Notes: generated by a model not told the origin, from the letters alone. A stretch of DNA of 64,000 bases from Paenibacillus paeoniae (GCF_003388735.1 NZ_QUBQ01000001.1:2356001-2420000); one strand, 5' to 3'; counted from the first letter of the stretch, positions 24,279-33,096 are shown. Numbers and translations are program-made.

Positions 24279-24686
24279 TCATTTGGACAAATATTGCTTC
24301 AGCATACGCTCCGACTCCGCCTTCACAAAGCCCCACAGCATATAAAACTCATGATGATAGCCGCGGCATACATACTTGGCAAGCAATCCATCCTTCTCCT
24401 GCTTCTCTTCATAAATCTTAATTCCGCGGCTGCGGAACCCTCTGCGCAAGTCGGCCAAATCCAGCAGCACCCGATCCTGAATGCCCCGAAGCAGCGATTC
24501 GTAGAAGCGCGGCAGCTTCATGCCCGACGAATCGACAACCCGTATATCATGATCCAATACGCGCGTTACAATACCAAGCAGTACGCATCGCTTCACAAGC
24601 GCAAGCTCGTCTTCGGTCTGTATAGGCGGCGCAGCCACAAAAGCAGCTGTCCCACGCTCCTCTATTCCATTAGCGGCCATAGCCAC
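24279..24686 (-). CDS. Conserved hypothetical protein, YhjD-like
   Basis: A 135-residue soluble protein. The central pattern (L-G-I-V-T-R-V-L-D-H-D-I-R, L-R-R-G-F-R-S-R-G-I-K-I-Y-E, Y-V-C-R-G-Y-H-H-E) recalls the uncharacterised Bacillus YhjD family. That match is from memory and weak. The N-terminus is low in complexity and the first codons may be optional. No domain of known function is visible. Confidence 0.7.
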   Translation of the reverse strand: MAMAANGIEERGTAAFVAAPPIQTEDELALVKRCVLLGIVTRVLDHDIRVVDSSGMKLPRFYESLLRGIQDRVLLDLADLRRGFRSRGIKIYEEKQEKDGLLAKYVCRGYHHEFYMLWGFVKAESERMLKQYLSK

Positions 24687-24762
24687 CCCTCCATCGCATT
24701 GCTTTTAACGAATAAGAACACCTGTTCTCATTATATGCGAATCACGTAATTCCATGCAAGCG

Positions 24763-24808
24763 AAAAAAACCTCCGCGGCATGTGAGAGGCCCGCGCCTGG
24801 AGGTTTTT
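24763..24808. terminator. Terminator downstream of the holin-like gene
   Basis: AAAAACCTCC/GGAGGTTTTT outer stem with an inner GCGG/CCGC pairing; T-rich on both strands. It lies after the minus-strand stop at 24836. Confidence 0.82.
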
Positions 24809-24835
24809 AGGAAACTGCAGTTAACGAGCCTTGCC

Positions 24836-25225
24836 TTACTTTTCCTTCAGCACCGCAATTAATTTGCGAATTTTCTCGGGCAAAGGCAGTCCCATTCTTC
24901 CGTAATTTTCCGTTATTGAAATCAGCTCGTTTGCAATATAGAAATAGATGGCGGCTCCCATCGTCACGTTGCTGGTTTCAAGCAGTATATCCACTCTGTG
25001 GGCAAGCAAAATGACAAGCAGCATTAATCCTTTACGGGCAAGTCCCCAAGCTCCGAATGAACTGCTTAACCCTTTTCCTTCCTTAATTGACGCGGCGACA
25101 CCACTTACGTAATCGATTCCCATCGCGACAACGAGAACGGTAAGCGACTCCGCCCAGTTGCCAAACGCAAACGTAATAATAGACCCCACTATGCCTGTCA
25201 GGGAACAAGTCCAGATTAACGGCAT
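24836..25225 (-). CDS. Phage-holin-family (TcdE/UtxA type) membrane protein
   Basis: A 129-residue protein with three hydrophobic segments and the family pattern V-A-M-G-I-D-Y-V-S-G, followed by G-L-A-R-K-G and Y-I-A-N-E-L-I-S-I-T-E-N. No phage genes surround it. Stand-alone copies are common in Paenibacillus genomes, so it may be a host gene rather than a prophage relic. The ATG at 25225 has AGAGG eight bases upstream. A terminator follows. Confidence 0.82.
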   Translation of the reverse strand: MPLIWTCSLTGIVGSIITFAFGNWAESLTVLVVAMGIDYVSGVAASIKEGKGLSSSFGAWGLARKGLMLLVILLAHRVDILLETSNVTMGAAIYFYIANELISITENYGRMGLPLPEKIRKLIAVLKEK

Positions 25226-25392
25226 GTCCTGCACCTCTTTTCATTTCAATGTATGAGATACTATATGCGGGGTGTGGTCAGCCTGTCTGTTAACTTGTCC
25301 CTATCCAAGGATTCGGGCTGTATAAAAAGGCAACAGCCGTTCGGGTAAAACAGGCAAAGATCGGTTTCCGCAGAACAGCGAGTTTGGCAGAC

Positions 25393-25426
25393 GCAAAAAA
25401 ACGGCCGTCCCGAAGGATGACCGTTT
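25393..25426 (-). terminator. Terminator after the exported protein gene
   Basis: AAACGGcCGTCC pairs with GGATGaCCGTTT around a CGAA loop; a T run follows on the minus strand. Confidence 0.85.
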
Positions 25427-25451
25427 TATAGGAAGAATAAGATTACAGGTT

Positions 25452-26807
25452 CTAGGTCGATTCACCGTGCAAGTAGTTGAAGAATGGCACGTCTACCCAG
25501 AATTTATACGGTGTAATAACAGCATCCGGATCAATGGCCTTGAAGCCCTTTACCACCGCTTCGGAGTTCTCATTAAGCGAGAATGGATGCACCGTATACG
25601 GGCTCTCCGGATCCGTGATCAGGTTGTTCGTGATCACTTCATAATCTGCAAGCTCCGTTGCGGAATAATAAAGCGGCTGCCACCATGAGGAGGCGATAAG
25701 GCCGGTTTGGTCAGCTGAATTTTTCTTCGCATAGGCGAGAATGATCGCTTGGAACGCTTCTTTGTCCTTTTTTGTAGCGAATTCGAATTCCAGGTCATAC
25801 TCCTTGGCATAAGCAATATAATTGCCGTTGGCAATTTTCACAACGTTCGGTCCTGGATCGCCCCACTCTAGCAGATGGACGAAAGCGGATGTTTTTGGCT
25901 CGAATTGCACCTTCGCGTCCAGCCCTTCGCTGCGCAGCAAGCCGATCAGCTGAATCGCGTGCTTGAGATTCGAATGTCCGTAAGTGAGCGCGAGCTCATC
26001 CACGAAGTTGGATTCGAAACGCGAGTCTTTCAAATTGTAGCCGGTAATCAGCTCTTGCTCCAGTGCCGTATTAACCAGCTTCTGCAGCTTCGGAGCCTGG
26101 ATGATGTCCGATGTCGCATACGCTTGGTTCAGCTTAGTAATAATGTCGGCATCGCTAATGTAGCCGATGTAATTTTTGTACAGGCCTTTAGTCTCCAGCA
26201 CCTTGCCTAGCAGCACGTTTATGAACGCTTCGTTCGCTGTCGCTCTAGGAGAGAAGCCTTGGCGGTACTCCGCAGGAATGAAGCCCGTATCAACTGCAGC
26301 CGCAAGCTCTTGTGAAACATGCTTGCCTAGACCCGCAGCGGAGATGCCAAGCTCACCCAATGCTTTGTCTACTTTGGCAGTTGGGTATGTATAAGCCAGC
26401 TCCTTAAGATCTGCTGCTCTAATCGCAATGGATACAGCTACCGCGTTCGTCAGCGGCAGCTCGCCGCCAATAGCAGGTCCTTGCAGAATTCCTTTGCCGT
26501 AGAGTGCAGCAGCAGCGTCGTATAGATCGTCCGAAGAGGACAGATCGGAGAACACGGCTTTGTCTTTTGGCGCTTCGATGTTCAGTACATCAGCTACAGC
26601 CCTGATGAAGTTTCCTTTGCTTATCTTGCCTTCCAGAGAGACGTCGAATTTGTCCTCCAGGAACAGCTTGTACTCGGCAGCCCCGTCCAAGGCATGCTGG
26701 GATGCCGTTAGTGGCGCGGCATGCGAAGCTGTTGCCGTGAACAGAATAGCGAACGCTGCCAGCAGCGCGACTGTCCATTGGCTGAATCTTACTCTAGTTG
26801 TAGTCAT
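25452..26807 (-). CDS. Exported protein with SLH-like repeats
   Basis: A 451-residue protein with a clear signal peptide (W-T-V-A-L-L-A-A-F-A-I-L-F-T-A-T-A, cleavage near A-S-H-A-A). The next ~110 residues contain degenerate S-layer-homology-like units (V-F-S-D-L-S-S-S-D-D-L-Y-D-A-A, L-Y-G-K-G-I-L-Q-G, L-P-L-T-N-A-V-A). The rest, about 150-451, is unrecognised. Bacillales use such modules to attach proteins to the cell wall, but these repeats diverge and anchoring is inference. The ATG at 26807 has AAGGAGG eight bases upstream. It is monocistronic. Confidence 0.8.
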   Translation of the reverse strand: MTTTRVRFSQWTVALLAAFAILFTATASHAAPLTASQHALDGAAEYKLFLEDKFDVSLEGKISKGNFIRAVADVLNIEAPKDKAVFSDLSSSDDLYDAAAALYGKGILQGPAIGGELPLTNAVAVSIAIRAADLKELAYTYPTAKVDKALGELGISAAGLGKHVSQELAAAVDTGFIPAEYRQGFSPRATANEAFINVLLGKVLETKGLYKNYIGYISDADIITKLNQAYATSDIIQAPKLQKLVNTALEQELITGYNLKDSRFESNFVDELALTYGHSNLKHAIQLIGLLRSEGLDAKVQFEPKTSAFVHLLEWGDPGPNVVKIANGNYIAYAKEYDLEFEFATKKDKEAFQAIILAYAKKNSADQTGLIASSWWQPLYYSATELADYEVITNNLITDPESPYTVHPFSLNENSEAVVKGFKAIDPDAVITPYKFWVDVPFFNYLHGEST

Positions 26808-26907
26808 GGGTAGTGCCTCCTTATAAAAATGATCTATAATTCCCATATAACCTATCGGAATTAATGTCTTTGATGAATTATAGCAACCTCTCCGCGAAGC
26901 TGTCAAC

Positions 26908-27483
26908 CTATTCTTCTTGAAATGTTTCATCTATCTCCCGATAGCCCGCTTCGTCCGCAATGCTCTGAATATCGTCGGATGTAATCGAAATATACTGATA
27001 ACCGTCGGCATGCGCTTTTTTCATCGCCTTTTCCTTCATATACCTCGGGCTTCCCTCGCCTGCGTCCTCATCATAGACTAGAATAATGCCATCCGTCTTG
27101 CGAAGCAGCAGCTCGTCCCGTGCCGTGAATTGCCAAGCACCCTCATAGGGTCCCTTCGAAATCGAAGCACAATAATCGACGCCGGGGACAAGACTCTGGT
27201 AATACGTTTTTTTGTCTTCCTTCCAACCCTCCTCCGGATTGGCATAGGCTGTAATGATGGAAAGCTTCAGCCCCGGGTACTGACGCTTCAATTCGATGAC
27301 CGCTTCACAGGCCCATAGATCTACACCGTATTGTCCCGGCGTAATGACCCATTCGAGTCCTTCTTCCACGAGAGGACGCAGCTTGCCCACAATCGCCTGC
27401 TGGATGTACTTGATGCCTTTATGCTTCTGACTGAATATGTTCAGCTCATGCGCGCGGTAGCCGGTGATGAGCACATTCTTCAT
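26908..27483 (-). CDS. ypsA: DUF1273 / YpsA family protein
   Basis: A 191-residue protein with the YpsA signature: L-I-T-G-Y-R-A-H-E-L near the start, I-T-P-G-Q-Y-G-V-D-L-W-A, and D-G-I-I-L-V-Y-D-E-D near the end. The fold belongs to the SLOG nucleotide-binding superfamily. In Bacillus YpsA affects cell division through an undefined mechanism. The length and motifs look intact. Confidence 0.9.
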   Translation of the reverse strand: MKNVLITGYRAHELNIFSQKHKGIKYIQQAIVGKLRPLVEEGLEWVITPGQYGVDLWACEAVIELKRQYPGLKLSIITAYANPEEGWKEDKKTYYQSLVPGVDYCASISKGPYEGAWQFTARDELLLRKTDGIILVYDEDAGEGSPRYMKEKAMKKAHADGYQYISITSDDIQSIADEAGYREIDETFQEE

Positions 27484-27606
27484 ATAATAACAACGCCTTT
27501 GCGGTTTAATAGAGTTGCTGCGCTATGTTGCTCGCGAACAACTCATACATCGTAGCACAAACCAGCTCATTACGCGGCACTTTAATGACTTAGATCAGCC
27601 AAAATA

Positions 27607-27652
27607 AAAAACGCCCCGTCAGCCTCGAAGCTGATGGCGCTCCGGGCGGGCG
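27607..27652 (-). terminator. Terminator of the que operon
   Basis: A GC-rich imperfect hairpin (GCGCC-ATCAGC against GCTGAC-GGGGCG) followed by TTTTTTATTTT on the minus strand, 43 bases or more after the queF stop. Confidence 0.7.
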
Positions 27653-27694
27653 AGACGTTTTTTGGAACACAACCGTACCACGAATTGCAATCTG

Positions 27695-28198
27695 TTATCG
27701 GTTGTCCACCTTTTCAGGGTACAGATCATGGTTCATCAGACGATGTTCAGCGATCGCCTCATATTTGGTGCCGGGACGGCCCCAGTTGCAATATGGATCA
27801 ATCGAGATGCCGCCGCGCGGCGTAAACTTGCCCCATACCTCAATATAGCGCGGATTCATCAGCGCAATCAGATCGTTCATCATAATATTCATACAATCCT
27901 CGTGGAAATCGCCATGGTTGCGGAAGCTGAACAGATACAGCTTCAATGATTTGCTCTCCACCATTTTCACATCGGGAATGTAAGAAATATAGATCGTCGC
28001 AAAATCCGGCTGGCCCGTAATCGGACATAAGCTCGTAAATTCGGGACAGTTGAATTTGACGAAATAATCGCGGCCGGGATGCTTGTTATCGAATGATTCC
28101 AGCACCTCCGGCGCGTAGGTGAACGGATACTTCGTCCCCTGGTTGCCCAGATGTGTAATGCCTCCCTGTACCAACTCTTCCTGGTTTCTTCCTGCCAT
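27695..28198 (-). CDS. queF: preQ1 synthase (NADPH-dependent 7-cyano-7-deazaguanine reductase)
   Basis: A 167-residue short-form (YkvM-type) QueF. The active-site Cys58 lies in [12 protein letters not shown] with the partner Asp65. The QueF motif E-S-K-S-L-K-L-Y and F-H-E-D-C are also present. It reduces preQ0 to preQ1, the last free-base step before insertion into tRNA. The start ATG at 28198 gives the usual length; upstream codons in frame overlap queE. It is last in the operon behind the preQ1-I riboswitch, so it is controlled by its own product. Confidence 0.95.
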   Translation of the reverse strand: MAGRNQEELVQGGITHLGNQGTKYPFTYAPEVLESFDNKHPGRDYFVKFNCPEFTSLCPITGQPDFATIYISYIPDVKMVESKSLKLYLFSFRNHGDFHEDCMNIMMNDLIALMNPRYIEVWGKFTPRGGISIDPYCNWGRPGTKYEAIAEHRLMNHDLYPEKVDNR

Positions 28199-28274
28199 AA
28201 GATGTTCACTTCCTATTCTATGATAAACGTCGCTCCCGGCAATCCGGTCGACTTGTTGTGTCCATTCGCTGCCA

Positions 28275-29006
28275 CTATACGCCCTTCTTGTTGCCCCATA
28301 CCCAGGTATGAAGCTGCGGAAGCACATGCACGCCCCGCAATTCGTCATCTGCCATCGCAAGCTCGATCAGCCACTCATACCGCTCTACGAGATATGGCAG
28401 CATCAGGTGCGGCTCCGACTCCGTCAAATTGCCGTTGCCGGCCTGGAGATAGAACGGCACATCCGCGTATCGTTTGTGCACAGACTTCCCATAGGCCAAG
28501 TCTGTTTCGTCGAATACAACGACTTTCAAACAGAAGTCGCTCCCCTGATTCAGCAGTCTCTCCACGATATCGTCCAGCACCGCCCAATCCGTCGTCATGC
28601 CGGAGCTTGGCGGCTTGGGAGACAGCGTTAGATCGTCAATATCGGTGAACCAGGGCTGCCACCGGCTGCCTTGCGTCTCCAGCGCGGCTTTGATACCCCG
28701 CTCATGCAAGCCGACGATCAACTCCCCGAGTTGCGGGAGCAGCGCCGGATTGCCGCCGGATAGGGTGACATGATCGAAGGAAGAACCTCCAATTCGCTCC
28801 AGCTCCTGGATCACCTCGCCTGCGGACAGCAGCCGAATCTCATCTTTGCCGGTGCCGTCCCACGTGAAGGCCGAGTCGCACCAAGCGCATTGGTAGTCGC
28901 AGCCTGCCGTACGGACGAACATCGTCTTGCGGCCTATGACCATGCCCTCTCCCTGTACGGTCGGACCGAATACCTCCATTACCGGTATGCGTCTCGGATT
29001 ACTCAT
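28275..29006 (-). CDS. queE: 7-carboxy-7-deazaguanine synthase (radical SAM)
   Basis: A 243-residue radical SAM enzyme with Cys36-D-Y-Q-Cys40-A-W-Cys43, the Cx3Cx2C loop for the [4Fe-4S] cluster. G-P-T-V-Q-G-E-G lies upstream and T-L-S-G-G-N-P downstream. It converts 6-carboxytetrahydropterin to CDG. Its ATG overlaps the queD stop by eight bases, consistent with translational coupling. Confidence 0.95.
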   Translation of the reverse strand: MSNPRRIPVMEVFGPTVQGEGMVIGRKTMFVRTAGCDYQCAWCDSAFTWDGTGKDEIRLLSAGEVIQELERIGGSSFDHVTLSGGNPALLPQLGELIVGLHERGIKAALETQGSRWQPWFTDIDDLTLSPKPPSSGMTTDWAVLDDIVERLLNQGSDFCLKVVVFDETDLAYGKSVHKRYADVPFYLQAGNGNLTESEPHLMLPYLVERYEWLIELAMADDELRGVHVLPQLHTWVWGNKKGV

Positions 29007-29448
29007 GGGAAGCCGCCTTTCGCTTCGGACGGTAGATGCAATAGCTGGTCGGAGTCTCTCTCAAATAAACCTGGAGGCAAACCGGCTTGTTCGGCATGCC
29101 GTCCAAATAACGCTGCACCAGCTCCCAGATCGTCCGAGCGACCACCTCGGTCGTCGGGAAGCGATCCGGGTTCGCGGCATCGAAGCTCTCCCCATCGTCG
29201 TTAAGCAGCGTATGGTCGAACCGGCCATGGATCAGCCCCTTAATCGCAGCGAAATTAACGAGAAAGCCGGACTCATCCAGAGCGTCCCCGACAACGGTCA
29301 CATTGGCGTAATACGTATGACCGTGAATCCGCTGACACTTGCCTGCCGCTTCGGCTGGCACGAAGTGGGCTGCGTCGAATTGAAAGTCCTTATTCAGCTC
29401 GTATAGATAAAAATGCGGCACAGACGGATAGATTTGCTGAAGCATCAT
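28999..29448 (-). CDS. queD: 6-carboxy-5,6,7,8-tetrahydropterin synthase
   Basis: A 149-residue QueD of the pterin synthase fold. Zinc ligands are the His in F-D-A-A-H-F and both in R-I-H-G-H-T-Y; the catalytic Cys is in G-K-C-Q-R. D-H-T-L-L-N-D and the substrate-binding Glu region T-T-E-V-V-A follow. It converts dihydroneopterin triphosphate to CPH4. The ATG at 29448 overlaps the queC stop (ATGA) and has GGGAG seven bases upstream. Confidence 0.94.
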   Translation of the reverse strand: MMLQQIYPSVPHFYLYELNKDFQFDAAHFVPAEAAGKCQRIHGHTYYANVTVVGDALDESGFLVNFAAIKGLIHGRFDHTLLNDDGESFDAANPDRFPTTEVVARTIWELVQRYLDGMPNKPVCLQVYLRETPTSYCIYRPKRKAASHE

Positions 29449-30116
29449 AATCCCGCTCCCCGCGTCTCGCGCGACGCTACATATTCCTCTAATCCTCTGC
29501 GGCGCAACCCGCAAGCCGGGCAATCGCCGCAGCCGTCAGCTATGATGCCGTTGTAACAGGTCAGCGTGCGCTCCCTTACGAAGTCGAACGCGCCGAGTTC
29601 GTCCGCGAGCGCCCATGTCTCCGCTTTATTCAGCCACATCAGCGGCGTATCGATTACAAAGTTATAGTCCATGGACAAGTTAAGCGTTACGTTAAGCGAC
29701 TTGATGAATACGTCGCGGCAATCGGGATAGCCGCTAAAGTCTGTCTCGCATACGCCTGTGACGATATGCCTCGCGCCAATGCCCTTCGCCAGCACCGCCG
29801 CAAACGACAGGAACAGCAAATTGCGCCCGTCGACGAACGTCGTCGGCAGCTCGCCATCCTTCTGCTCAATAGCGATATCATCCCGCGTCAGCGCATTCGG
29901 CGCAAGCTGGTTCAGCAGAGACATATCCAAGATATGATGCTTAACCCCAAGCTCAACGGCGATTTCCGCCGCGCAATCCAGCTCCAGCTTATGGCGCTGC
30001 CCGTAGTTAAACGTTATCGCCTCCACCTCGGCGAATTGCTCCAATGCCCAAAACAGGCAGGTCGTACTGTCTTGCCCTCCGCTGAATACAACAACGGCCC
30101 CTTCATTCTTCAACAT
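29445..30116 (-). CDS. queC: 7-cyano-7-deazaguanine (preQ0) synthase
   Basis: A 223-residue ATP-dependent synthase with the PP-loop F-S-G-G-Q-D-S-T-T near the start and a C-terminal zinc site (C-Y-N-G, then D-G-C-G-D-C-P-A-C). It converts CDG to preQ0. First gene of queC-queD-queE-queF, with GGGAGGAG upstream of the ATG at 30116. The 5' leader contains a preQ1-I aptamer and two terminator-like hairpins. Confidence 0.95.
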   Translation of the reverse strand: MLKNEGAVVVFSGGQDSTTCLFWALEQFAEVEAITFNYGQRHKLELDCAAEIAVELGVKHHILDMSLLNQLAPNALTRDDIAIEQKDGELPTTFVDGRNLLFLSFAAVLAKGIGARHIVTGVCETDFSGYPDCRDVFIKSLNVTLNLSMDYNFVIDTPLMWLNKAETWALADELGAFDFVRERTLTCYNGIIADGCGDCPACGLRRRGLEEYVASRETRGAGL

Positions 30117-30193
30117 AAGATGTCTCCTCCCAAATTGAGAAGAGGCGGAACTCCGCCCGAATCCCTACGGACTCGGTGCATAGAAATAAGAAA

Positions 30194-30239
30194 CGGCGCC
30201 TCGCTCACCCCGAACAGAAGGGGAAACACGAATGCGCCG
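30194..30239 (-). terminator. Second terminator-like hairpin in the que leader
   Basis: CGGCGC pairs perfectly with GCGCCG (30234-30239 and 30194-30199), enclosing a CCCC/GGGG inner stem. TTTCTTATTTC follows on the minus strand. It stands between the aptamer-linked hairpin and queC. Confidence 0.7.
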
Positions 30240-30244
30240 AACAC

Positions 30245-30288
30245 AAAAACGACGATGCCTGGACAGAAGGCTACCGCTTTTCGTTTTT
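30245..30288 (-). terminator. Riboswitch-linked terminator hairpin
   Basis: On the minus strand AAAAACGA and TCGTTTTT form the outer stem with an inner GCCT/AGGC pairing. Its 5' arm overlaps the 3' end of the preQ1 aptamer, as expected for an expression platform. Confidence 0.65.
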
Positions 30289-30321
30289 AGTTTTTTATAG
30301 AGGGAGTTCGCGAACCTCTCC
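30287..30321 (-). ncRNA. preQ1-I riboswitch aptamer
   Basis: Reading the minus strand, the P1 stem GAGAGG/CCCTCT, the loop TTCGCGAACT and the A-rich tail ATAAAAAACTAA reproduce the preQ1 class I pattern. There the tail folds back into the loop and pairs with the ligand-binding C. It precedes queCDEF, the classical target, about 170 bases before the queC start. Binding of preQ1 should favour the overlapping terminator at 30245-30288 and switch the pathway off. Confidence 0.92.
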
Positions 30322-30388
30322 CGGCACCACTAAGCCTGCTGGCTTGCGGTTGAACCGGATTTTCTCTTCAATTGTTCACTCGTACTAT

Positions 30389-30417
30389 AGCATAGAGCTA
30401 AGGGTTGAAAATAGCAA
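30389..30417 (-). promoter_or_regulatory. Promoter of the que operon
   Basis: On the minus strand TTGCTA and TATGCT with a 17-base spacer, about 70 bases before the preQ1 aptamer. Confidence 0.6.
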
Positions 30418-30422
30418 CTATT

Positions 30423-30941
30423 TCACGCCAGCGCCTCCAGCGTGCGGACAGCATGCTCAATCAGCTCCGGGATATCGTCCATCTGCTCCTCTCCGATCCG
30501 GCGGCGGAAGCGGAGCTCTACCTGATTGCGATAGCGTTCGCTCTCCTCCCCGAACACTCGGCTAAGCGTCTGAACGGGACCTTCCTCCGGCATCCAAATA
30601 TCGACGATGCACCGTTCGATCTCCCGGCAGCGCACTTCAAGGTCATTCGCCTCCACCAGGGTATGAAATCGAATAGCCAGGCCGCAAGCAGCCTTTTCCC
30701 CCTTCAGCTCCAAAATCTCCGCCGACAGGTCACGCAGAGAGGTATCCAGCATAAGCTCGGCCGTCACGCCGTCGCCGCTTCCCGCAAGTCGGAACGACAA
30801 GGAGAACTCACGGGACATGACAGCCATGTCCAGCATATCCCTGCGGCCTGTAATATCAATCATCCGATCCAGATTGTCCAGATCGTATAATTCATTCTCG
30901 AAGGCTACCTTTAAATTATCGAATATAGTTGGGTCGAACAA
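30423..30941 (-). CDS. Conserved hypothetical protein
   Basis: About 172 residues, soluble and acidic, beginning F-D-P-T-I-F-D-N-L-K and ending I-E-H-A-V-R-T-L-E-A-L-A. The conserved-looking core I-D-I-T-G-R-R-D-M-L-D-M-A suggests a real gene, but I do not recognise it. The start is uncertain: TTG at 30941 has AGAGGTG eight bases upstream; ATG at 30965 is the other choice. The frame stays open far beyond into the opposite-strand J-like gene, which is a shadow. It ends five bases before the que promoter region. Confidence 0.62.
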   Translation of the reverse strand: MFDPTIFDNLKVAFENELYDLDNLDRMIDITGRRDMLDMAVMSREFSLSFRLAGSGDGVTAELMLDTSLRDLSAEILELKGEKAACGLAIRFHTLVEANDLEVRCREIERCIVDIWMPEEGPVQTLSRVFGEESERYRNQVELRFRRRIGEEQMDDIPELIEHAVRTLEALA

Positions 30942-31124
30942 GCTATACTCACCTCTTCCAATCATCTTGATCGATATAAAATACGCCCGCGCGGGGCAAA
31001 CTTCCTCCCATTGTACCATGCCGGGTAAAAATATAGACGTTCTAGGTTTGCTTTGACCTTCCCTTTTTCCGTATACTTGTATATAGCAGATTGCTAGATC
31101 TCCTAATTCAATAGAGGTGACAGA

Positions 31125-32009
31125 GTGGACGATTTGAAGCAAGCCTACAAGGTATTGGGACTTAAGGAGCATGCGCCGAAGGAAGAAGTGGAAAAGCGCT
31201 ATTCGACGCTGGTCAGGCGGGAGAAAGCTCGATCCAAGTCGGGAGACAGGGCTGGAGACGAAGAATTCGGGCAGATGACGAACGCATACAAGCTCATTCT
31301 CGCCAGCGAGGACGAGAAGTTTACGCAAGCGTTCAACGAAAAGGAATACGGCAAATACAAGAACATGGCAGGCAAAGCGCAGAAGCTGGATCACTTCTGG
31401 CGATACTACAAGTTTCATACGCTCGGCGCCATCGCGCTGATCGGGGTTATTATCTATGGCATTATGAGCTATATCGATCATAAGGAGCATGAACGATATT
31501 TGGCCAGCCTTCCGCCAATGGATCTGGAGGTCACCTTCATGGGAACCTTTATGGAAGAGAGTGGACAAGATAAGAACCTTGTAGTAGAGAGTTTAATGGA
31601 ACCGTTCCCAGAGTGGAAAAGAGTGGAGTACTCTACCATCTTTGTGCCTCAGGATGATATGGGCAGATACGCATACTTGCAGAAGGCGCTCGTTACGCTC
31701 ATGGCCGAAGTTCCGGATCTGTACCTGATGGACAAATACATGTTCGAATGGCTTGGGCCGCAGGGAGCGCTCCTGCCGCTGGACACCCGCTCCGAGCTTG
31801 CCGCATACGGGGACAGCCCCGCCGCGCTTTCGTTGCAAACGGATGACGATCCCGAAGGGTCCGTCTATGGTATCGATCTGAGCAAATCGCAATTGTTCAA
31901 GGATTTGCCGATGATGAAGATCGAGCTGATCGCCGGCGTACGCGCCAACGCGAAGCATCCGGACAACGCTGTGAAATTTATTGAGCACTACGTGAAAACC
32001 ATCCCCTAG
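31125..32009 (+). CDS. J-like domain membrane protein without the HPD motif
   Basis: A 294-residue protein. Residues 1-65 resemble a DnaJ J-domain (Y-K-V-L-G-L, E-E-V-E-K-R-Y, then M-T-N-A-Y-K-L-I-L) but lack the HPD tripeptide needed to stimulate DnaK. One membrane helix follows at about 97-116 (I-A-L-I-G-V-I-I-Y-G-I-M), then a ~175-residue domain with a periplasmic-binding-protein-like feel (V-E-Y-S-T-I-F-V-P, D-L-Y-L-M-D). It may be a scaffold or anchor rather than a chaperone partner. The start is GTG at 31125 behind GAGGTGA. Confidence 0.75.
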   Translation: MDDLKQAYKVLGLKEHAPKEEVEKRYSTLVRREKARSKSGDRAGDEEFGQMTNAYKLILASEDEKFTQAFNEKEYGKYKNMAGKAQKLDHFWRYYKFHTLGAIALIGVIIYGIMSYIDHKEHERYLASLPPMDLEVTFMGTFMEESGQDKNLVVESLMEPFPEWKRVEYSTIFVPQDDMGRYAYLQKALVTLMAEVPDLYLMDKYMFEWLGPQGALLPLDTRSELAAYGDSPAALSLQTDDDPEGSVYGIDLSKSQLFKDLPMMKIELIAGVRANAKHPDNAVKFIEHYVKTIP

Positions 32010-32032
32010 CCGTAAGGGGATACAACCAGAGA

Positions 32033-32079
32033 GGGCAGGTCCAATGCAGCGCTGCATTGGACCTGCCCTTCTTTCTTTT
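32033..32079 (+). terminator. Perfect-palindrome terminator
   Basis: GGGCAGGTCCAATGCAGC is followed at once by its exact reverse complement (32033-32068) with no unpaired loop bases, then TTCTTTCTTTT. It ends the J-like gene and could also act for the convergent regulator gene. Confidence 0.88.
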
Positions 32080-32105
32080 ATATGCTCCATTAGGATTACC
32101 CCGGC

Positions 32106-33011
32106 TTACAGGCATCTTAACGTCACTTCAATATCCTGATTGTAATTGCCAAAGTCCTTGCCGAACAGCGTAACGCCCCCGCAATTTTTGGCCGAGGCAC
32201 TGCAGGCAATCCGGAACAAAATCTCCTTGTCATAGGATAAAGAAAGTCCTTCGATCGTCACATCGGACACCTTGACGCCGTCAATGAACGAGCCTTGGCG
32301 CGTTACGCGGATCGTCTTCATGAGCCCGTAATGGATGTTTTTATACCACCAGTCCGGTGTATAGATGCCGCGTGCTCCTCCGAAGTCGCCCGGATATGTC
32401 CAGGTCCCTACCTCCGTCCCGTTCACCGAAAATACGATGTCTGAAGGGAGATGATTGACTGTGCAAGGCGTCTCCGAGCAAATCTCCAGCGATATCTCCA
32501 ACGAGTCCGGCTTTTCATTGCTTACCATATAGTTCGGAATGCGGTATTCGACGTAGCCTGATCCGAACCAGATTACCCGTGCATGCACATGCTCCGGGTC
32601 AGCGAAATATCGGGGATCGTCGCACATGCCGATCATCCTCTCGGCAGAGGCCAGACCGCAAGTCGGCTTCACCTCATAGGAGGCGTAGGCACCGACTGGC
32701 AAAGACACGAAATACCGGCTCCTATCCTCCAATCTCGGCGCCCCCTTGAACATCAAGTTGACATGGCCCAGATGAAGATGGCACAACTTCTGCATCCCCC
32801 TTTTCCCGGCAATCATCTCGCTGCGGACGATTCCCGCTTCCTCCAGCATATGTATATGTCTGGTGACGATCGGAGACTTTATAGCTAGCGCTTCCGACAA
32901 GCTCTTTATATTCATTGGCCTCTCGCCCAGCAACTCAATGATTTTAACCCGTGTAGGAGAAGAGAAGCACTCCAAAAAACCCATATTGCGACTGCTGACT
33001 TCAATATCCAT
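32106..33011 (-). CDS. ArsR-type transcriptional regulator with large C-terminal sensor domain
   Basis: A 301-residue protein. The N-terminal winged helix (F-S-S-P-T-R-V-K-I-I-E-L-L, S-P-I-V-T-R-H-I-H-M-L-E-E-A-G-I-V) is ArsR-like. The remaining ~200 residues are beta-rich (V-E-Y-R-I-P-N-Y, T-W-T-Y-P-G-D-F-G) and may bind a ligand. Nine or so cysteines are scattered; no obvious metal motif. It is transcribed away from the alcohol dehydrogenase/aldo-keto reductase operon. The shared 181-base region contains two copies of the palindrome TTAACTT-AA-AAGTTAA, probably its operator. Confidence 0.82.
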   Translation of the reverse strand: MDIEVSSRNMGFLECFSSPTRVKIIELLGERPMNIKSLSEALAIKSPIVTRHIHMLEEAGIVRSEMIAGKRGMQKLCHLHLGHVNLMFKGAPRLEDRSRYFVSLPVGAYASYEVKPTCGLASAERMIGMCDDPRYFADPEHVHARVIWFGSGYVEYRIPNYMVSNEKPDSLEISLEICSETPCTVNHLPSDIVFSVNGTEVGTWTYPGDFGGARGIYTPDWWYKNIHYGLMKTIRVTRQGSFIDGVKVSDVTIEGLSLSYDKEILFRIACSASAKNCGGVTLFGKDFGNYNQDIEVTLRCL

Positions 33012-33057
33012 CTCGATAACCCTTTCCGTGTCGTTCCTCGACTTGTCTTCACATTAT

Positions 33058-33073
33058 ATAACTTAAAAGTTAA
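33058..33073. promoter_or_regulatory. Operator-like palindrome A (ATAACTT-AA-AAGTTAA)
   Basis: An inverted repeat with a two-base centre, 47 bases before the regulator start codon. It is near-identical to the site at 33157-33172 and about 99 bases from it. Confidence 0.6.
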
Positions 33074-33096
33074 CCTAACAACAGGGCTATCTCAAC

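Noticed and set aside
24250..24300. TTGACA-like promoter on the plus strand
   Set aside because: No plus-strand gene follows; the sequence is the end of the minus-strand gene at 24279 and its tail.
24836..25225. Prophage remnant
   Set aside because: A single holin-family gene without any other phage gene, integrase or attachment repeat is not enough.
30966..31568. N-terminal extension of the hypothetical gene at 30423-30941
   Set aside because: It is antisense to the J-like gene, which has a better ribosome site and recognisable domains; protein composition of the extension is shadow-like.
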